From Verrucomicrobiota bacterium (GTDB lineage Bacteria > Verrucomicrobiota > Verrucomicrobiia > Opitutales > Puniceicoccaceae), in contig JBCDMB010000010.1 of assembly GCA_038744685.1 (NCBI GenBank), positions 40,177 through 104,176 on the forward strand: DNA of 64,000 bases, read 5' to 3'. A program made the position numbers and the translations under genes. The notes below the pieces were generated by a model. That model saw only the letters and a list, made by a program, of their open reading frames with translations. It had not been told where the DNA came from and ran no database searches. The stretch's first letter is position 1. Every line of letters starts with the position of its first letter. Shown here in pieces: positions 61,101-64,000 of this stretch.

Positions 61101-61631
61101 CTAAGAAGGCCTCCGTGCGATGATCATTATCGCCGCGTGAAGAACGACAATGAGGATTGCCGAAGTCGCATGGACTACGGGTGTCGCTGGAATCGAAGCA
61201 AAAATCCAGACTGCAAGAGGTAGGAACAGTATCGAAGATGTCCAAAGTCCTGGATTGTATTTCCGAAACGCTACTGCCCAAACCACATGGACGAACCCAT
61301 TGATTGCTAACAAGTAAGCCGCCAAAACGCCCCAACTAGAGGACTCTTTTGTTAGGTAAAAAGTGGCTAATAGCAAAAACCAAACAAAGATCACATTGAT
61401 GATCCAGACATCAGACGGGGACAAACCCTTCTTGTCTGTTCCCACTAGGCCATTAAGAAAGTCCACAAACCGGTTGTCCTCGTGCTCTTCATATTGGTGG
61501 ATCATGTAAACCGGAAGAGACAAGAATAGAGGTAGAGCAATCGACATCTCGATAAATGGATAAAGCCCAATAAGAAGTAGTGCGAGTGGGGGAGTTGCAT
61601 AAACCCAGTTCTGAAATAGACGAGCAATCAT
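61101..61631 (-). CDS. HXXEE domain membrane protein
   Basis: A 176-residue membrane protein with five or six hydrophobic helices. The conserved element is HQYEEH near residue 45, the HxxEE motif of PF13787, followed by helices with FVHVVWAVAFRKYNPG. Family function unknown; a metal-binding membrane enzyme has been suspected. It is a typical integron-cassette-sized gene, bounded right by repeat copy 4. Confidence 0.7.
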   Translation of the reverse strand: MIARLFQNWVYATPPLALLLIGLYPFIEMSIALPLFLSLPVYMIHQYEEHEDNRFVDFLNGLVGTDKKGLSPSDVWIINVIFVWFLLLATFYLTKESSSWGVLAAYLLAINGFVHVVWAVAFRKYNPGLWTSSILFLPLAVWIFASIPATPVVHATSAILIVVLHAAIMIIARRPS

Positions 61632-61717
61632 ATTACAATTCCAGATAGTAGCAGGTGGGGCAAAGGAAGTAGTCTTTCAGTTTGGCCAGGCATCCTGTGA
61701 TTTCTTTCTCTGCAGAA

Positions 61718-61803
61718 CGTGGAGGCTAGGCGACCCGGCCAGCGAGGTCCAGCGTTCTATTGGTTGTCGATTTCACGGGCGCGTTCATCGGGTTGCCTAC
61801 GCC
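61718..61803. repeat. 86-bp attC-like repeat, copy 4
   Basis: One of the best-conserved copies. Left CGTGGAGGCTAGGCGACCCGG, right CGGGTTGCCTACGCC, interior GGTCCAGCGTTC and GTCGATTTCACGGGCGCG. Between copies 4 and 5 there is no gene, only a conserved hairpin element (61883-61948). Confidence 0.85.
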
Positions 61804-61882
61804 GACTGGTTCGAGCCGGAGTGGGTATGGCTCACGCCAAGACGCAAAGACCCGGAGTTGAGAGGCAGATCCAAAATGCAAT

Positions 61883-61948
61883 TCTCTCACGGAGGCACGG
61901 AGCACACAGAGCTTGTTTCTCTCTGTGCCTTGGTGCCTCTGTGAGAAA
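61883..61948. repeat. Inverted repeat of GGAGGCAC/GTGCCTCC type
   Basis: TCTCACGGAGGCACGGAGCA and CACAGAG at the left pair with CTCTGTGCCTTGGTGCCTCT and GTGAGA at the right around a loop of about nine bases. This CACGGAGGCAC motif family recurs in noncoding DNA of many environmental bacteria. It lies in a 508-base gene-free stretch (61632-62139) with copies 4 and 5. Confidence 0.6.
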
Positions 61949-62045
61949 CTCTGTTCCATTCTGCTGTTATTCTTTTCAAGCAGTTGTATTCACTTCAATC
62001 ACACGCAATCAGTACCTTGCTCAATTTCCTTTTTCTTTTCTCGAA

Positions 62046-62132
62046 CGTCGAGGACAGGCAACCCGCCGGTGAGGCACCTAGTCCAGTTGATTTTTAGGAT
62101 TTTCGGGCGTGTTCACTGGACTGCCTGCGTCG
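62046..62132. repeat. 86-bp attC-like repeat, copy 5 (variant subfamily)
   Basis: Left arm CGTCGAGGACAGGCAACCCG differs from copies 2-4 and 7 and resembles copy 6. Right arm GACTGCCTGCGTC. Arms still pair imperfectly. It lies 7 bases downstream of the stop of the 62140 gene, as expected for a gene cassette with its own attC-like site. Confidence 0.7.
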
Positions 62133-62139
62133 TCTTGTC

Positions 62140-62664
62140 CTATTTTGTCGCATCTGATTCCGGCGACATAGAACCGTTGAGGCGTTTTTCAACAGCTTTG
62201 AGTAGCCTTTCAGAATTCAGAAAATCTATATCTGACTCGACTAGTTTGGATGTGGACGGTGTATCAATGTTGATCTCCACATCCGAAGAGATCTCGAAAA
62301 TGTGACTTTCAACCTTTCCATCTTTGAATGTAACTTCTTGTGTTCTCTCGGGGCCATCATCGATATGAATAAACGTAATCCTTGTTGCCAAGCCGGATTC
62401 GAAAGCAGAAAGGTAACCGTTCTTTTTCTCTTCGTCACCTTGCGCAAGAAACTCTGACAACTCTACCGCGCTCATTCCGAACGTGTCTCTCAACTCAATA
62501 TAGTTCGATGGATACAAGATAAGCTCCAACCTCGGCTCCTGACTTTCTTCCCAAGGTCCAAAAAATCCTCTTTCAACTCTCTCGCTCAGCAAAAGAAAAA
62601 GCCCGATTGCCAAAACAATGGTTACCGCAATACCGGTTGCGAATCCGAAAACGAATTTTCTCAT
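62140..62664 (-). CDS. Hypothetical membrane-anchored protein, cassette-type
   Basis: A 174-residue protein with one N-terminal hydrophobic helix (VFGFATGIAVTIVLAIGLFLL) and a soluble domain of about 150 residues containing LELILYPSNYIELRDTFG and GPERTQEVTFKDGKVESHIF. No family recognised. Flanked on the left by repeat copy 5 and on the right by a partial copy, consistent with a single gene cassette. Confidence 0.6.
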   Translation of the reverse strand: MRKFVFGFATGIAVTIVLAIGLFLLLSERVERGFFGPWEESQEPRLELILYPSNYIELRDTFGMSAVELSEFLAQGDEEKKNGYLSAFESGLATRITFIHIDDGPERTQEVTFKDGKVESHIFEISSDVEINIDTPSTSKLVESDIDFLNSERLLKAVEKRLNGSMSPESDATK

Positions 62665-62687
62665 TCTTTGACTGAATGGTGAACAGT

Positions 62688-62726
62688 AGGTGCGAGCGGT
62701 AGCGAGTTGCCTATCCGGACTGGTTA
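62688..62726. repeat. Partial right half of the 86-bp repeat
   Basis: AGCGGTAGCGAGTTGCCTAT, then CCGGACTGGTT matches the right arm of the other copies (CGGGTTGCCTACGCCGACTGGTT), but no left arm is found. Lies between the 62140 gene and the ParE gene, where the array model predicts a copy. It overlaps the ParE 3' end. Confidence 0.45.
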
Positions 62727-63013
62727 TCCCTGTTTTTCCAATAGTAGGGTCGACGTTTTAAGTGGGCCACGGCTACTACATAAATAATCGCGCCTTCCAC
62801 TCTGAAAATGATCCCGTAGGGAAATCGGGGAGTAAGGAACCGCCGATAAGGATCGCGTATGACCCGCGAGGCCTCAGGAAACTTTTTGATCTCCTGAATC
62901 GACTCATAAAGAATCTGGATGAACGCACTGCCCAAGCCCTCAACCTCTCCTTCGTAATAGCGCTCGGCTTGGGCTACTTCCTCCCGAACTTCGGTAGCGA
63001 AGCGGACTTCCAT
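62711..63013 (-). CDS. ParE/RelE-superfamily toxin
   Basis: A 100-residue toxin of the plasmid-stabilisation family: REEVAQAERYYEGEVEGLGSA, then FPEASRVIRDPYRRFLTPRF and IIYVVAVAHLKRRPYYW, the beta-strand with the conserved Arg and Tyr. The start immediately follows the antitoxin stop (TAGATG). Such pairs are the hallmark of stabilised integron cassettes. Confidence 0.87.
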   Translation of the reverse strand: MEVRFATEVREEVAQAERYYEGEVEGLGSAFIQILYESIQEIKKFPEASRVIRDPYRRFLTPRFPYGIIFRVEGAIIYVVAVAHLKRRPYYWKNRDNQSG

Positions 63014-63238
63014 CTAGCATCGCACGAAACCCCGAAAAAACTCTTCCTCGCTGAGTCCTGGATCAGATCCGCTTGCGAGCGCAGCAAACCGTTCCTCCGC
63101 AAGTGCAATCCATTCCGTCTCTAATTCACTTAATTCTTGATTGTGAACGCTTTGGAAGAGATGGTTCGCCAAAGTCTCTCGATCAGATGCAGAGAGATTT
63201 AAGGCCTTCTCTTCTATTTCTTTTAGCTCCGGCGACAC
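63014..63238 (-). CDS. Addiction-module antitoxin (PF09720-like)
   Basis: A 74-residue acidic protein starting at a GTG: SPELKEIEEKALNLSASDRETLANHLFQS is the addiction-module component pattern, and the C-terminal WIALAEERFAALASGSD fits PF09720. It precedes and abuts the ParE toxin gene. It is followed upstream by repeat copy 6. Confidence 0.8.
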   Translation of the reverse strand: MSPELKEIEEKALNLSASDRETLANHLFQSVHNQELSELETEWIALAEERFAALASGSDPGLSEEEFFRGFVRC

Positions 63239-63291
63239 GATTAAAACCTATCAGATATCAAACGACCGTCAATAGGCTCTTTTGTGGAGAA

Positions 63292-63381
63292 CGTCGAGGA
63301 AAGACAACCCGCCAGTGAGGCCCTGAGTCCGTATGATCTTTAGAGTTTGTCGGGATGGACATCGGGTTGACCTGCTCCGCC
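63292..63381. repeat. 86-bp attC-like repeat, copy 6 (variant subfamily)
   Basis: Left CGTCGAGGAAAGACAACCCG, right GTTGACCTGCTCCGCC. Most diverged copy, about 90 bases, closest to copy 5. Between the antitoxin gene and the broken hicA, it has the same orientation as the others. Confidence 0.65.
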
Positions 63382-63393
63382 TGGATGGCTCCC

Positions 63394-63553
63394 TCAGTCT
63401 TTCGATAGATCCCGGATGATCTTTCTTGCCAGCATCTCATTGATTTCTCTATGACGTGGAATCGGGTGAGTCGCTCCAGTATTGGGGTTGTGGTAGATGT
63501 CGTGTTTCCCTCCGTGCCGAAGCAATTCGCTTGATTAGATCCCTGCGCTTCAC
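63394..63553 (-). pseudogene. hicA: Broken hicA toxin gene
   Basis: A GTG overlapping the hicB stop starts MKRRDLIK, the normal HicA N-terminus. After about 8 codons the frame is lost; 25 bases later another frame resumes with ELLRHGGKHDIYHNPNTG, then THPIPRHREINEMLARKII and a terminal RDLSKD, the rest of HicA. An intact gene would be about 180 bases, and this is 160. The missing part, roughly 20 bases, removes the helix-to-strand turn and shifts the frame. HicA is an mRNA-cleaving toxin with the catalytic His in RHGG, so this toxin is probably dead. Confidence 0.8.
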
Positions 63554-63741
63554 CCGACTTCGATTTCTTCCATTTTCTTGATTCCTGGAAGGTCGTGGAT
63601 GGTGAATTCGTGGTATAAATCACGAAGGTGCGCTTTAAGATCCTCAAGGTTATCGCCTTGCGTCCAATGGTCGGGATAATCGTTCAAATACCCCAAATAC
63701 TTTCCGTCTGATTCTTTCCAATAAGTGATCTGCGATTTCAT
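63550..63741 (-). CDS. hicB: HicB-like antitoxin
   Basis: A 63-residue protein. TYWKESDGKYLGYLNDYPDHW and TQGDNLEDLKAHLRDLY match the short HicB antitoxin domain that binds HicA. It is placed before the toxin gene, with a four-base overlap (GTGA). With HicA broken, the antitoxin has no local partner. Lies next to repeat copy 7. Confidence 0.82.
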   Translation of the reverse strand: MKSQITYWKESDGKYLGYLNDYPDHWTQGDNLEDLKAHLRDLYHEFTIHDLPGIKKMEEIEVG

Positions 63742-63831
63742 GTTTTTAATGTGACTCGGGAACCAAAGAGTTCAATCGCCAAACTCTTCGTTCTTTTAGC
63801 CATTGCGGCCATCGCGAAGCGATGGACGCAA

Positions 63832-63917
63832 TGTCGAGGCTAGGCGACCCGGCCTTGGAGGTCCAGCGTTCTGTGGGTTGTCGATTTCACGGGCGCTTTC
63901 TTCGGGTTGCCTACGCC
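63832..63917. repeat. 86-bp attC-like repeat, copy 7
   Basis: Well conserved. Left TGTCGAGGCTAGGCGACCCGG, right CGGGTTGCCTACGCC, interior GGTCCAGCGTTCTGTGGGTT. Just left of it, GGCCATCGCGAAGCGATGG (63807-63825) is a small extra hairpin. The putative group II intron begins eight bases beyond its right end. Confidence 0.85.
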
Positions 63918-63924
63918 GTTTTGT

Positions 63925-64000
63925 GTGTGCCCGGCATGGGCACGATGTAAACCGGGTTAAAGTCCCGCATAGTAAGAATCAGAATGAACGAACTATTACC
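63925..64000 (+). ncRNA. Possible 5' end of a group II intron (truncated by the window)
   Basis: Begins GTGTG, matching the 5' consensus GUGYG, then GTGCCC-GGCAT-GGGCAC, a perfect hairpin (63927-63943), and CGGG-TTAAAGT-CCCG at 63953-63967, similar to the GGGTGAAAGTCCC region in domain I of bacterial introns. No exon joint, reverse transcriptase or domain V can be seen, because the window ends. Other structured RNAs are possible. Confidence 0.35.

Noticed and set aside
58073..63917. CRISPR array
   Set aside because: Repeats are 86 bases, imperfect, and separated by genes, not by uniform short spacers. No cas gene is present.
58073..63917. Canonical attC sites of class 1 integrons
   Set aside because: The GTTRRRY and RYYYAAC end sequences are not clearly present, so I call the repeats attC-like only.

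Overview
The window reads as chromosomal DNA of a free-living, probably aquatic member of the Verrucomicrobiota, most likely Opitutales/Puniceicoccaceae-like. This placement is inference. It rests on four PEP-CTERM proteins plus an exosortase, a rhombosortase, a DUF2851 protein, verbose secreted proteins with PKD and malectin-like domains, and moderate GC. No rRNA or tRNA gene was seen; the one structural RNA is RNase P RNA.

Layout. 0-10 kb is mostly housekeeping: rhombosortase, MFS transporter and HAD phosphatase, recA, mnmE-mnmG (tRNA wobble uridine modification), a PhoB/PhoR-like two-component pair and trmB. 10-14.4 kb is the cell-shape cluster mreB-mreC-mreD-PBP2, read leftwards. 14.5-16.3 kb has a PEGA lipoprotein, rnpB and an FMN reductase. 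16.5-22.3 kb is a six-gene lipid operon related to E. coli ynbABCD: tyrosine/dual-specificity phosphatase, sulfotransferase, hydrolase-methyltransferase fusion, acyltransferase, CDP-DAG synthase and CDP-alcohol phosphatidyltransferase. 22.5-26.3 kb has vapBC coupled to peptide deformylase, a prepilin-like protein and two PEP-CTERM proteins. 26.7-39 kb holds two divergent serine hydrolases, DUF2851 and NYN genes, an MscS channel, a heparinase-like lipoprotein, a photolyase-like FAD protein, a TolC-type porin and a ParE-type toxin-antitoxin pair.

39.4-52 kb contains a giant single-chain 2-oxoacid dehydrogenase (E1alpha-E1beta-lipoyl-E2), the exosortase, a hemin uptake operon hmuTUV, a purine nucleoside permease-like protein, a lone lycopene-cyclase domain next to a DciA-like gene, and yraN-zwf-opcA (entry to the oxidative pentose phosphate pathway). 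52-57 kb has secreted and membrane proteins.

From about 57 kb to the end the character changes. Small, mostly leftward genes (hypothetical, barstar, HXXEE, ParE and HicBA modules, a PEP-CTERM protein) alternate with at least seven copies of an approximately 86-bp imperfectly palindromic repeat, all in one orientation. This looks like a chromosomal-integron-type cassette array with non-canonical attC-like sites. A possible group II intron 5' end lies just beyond the last copy. This array, the lipid operon and the fused dehydrogenase are the main points of interest.
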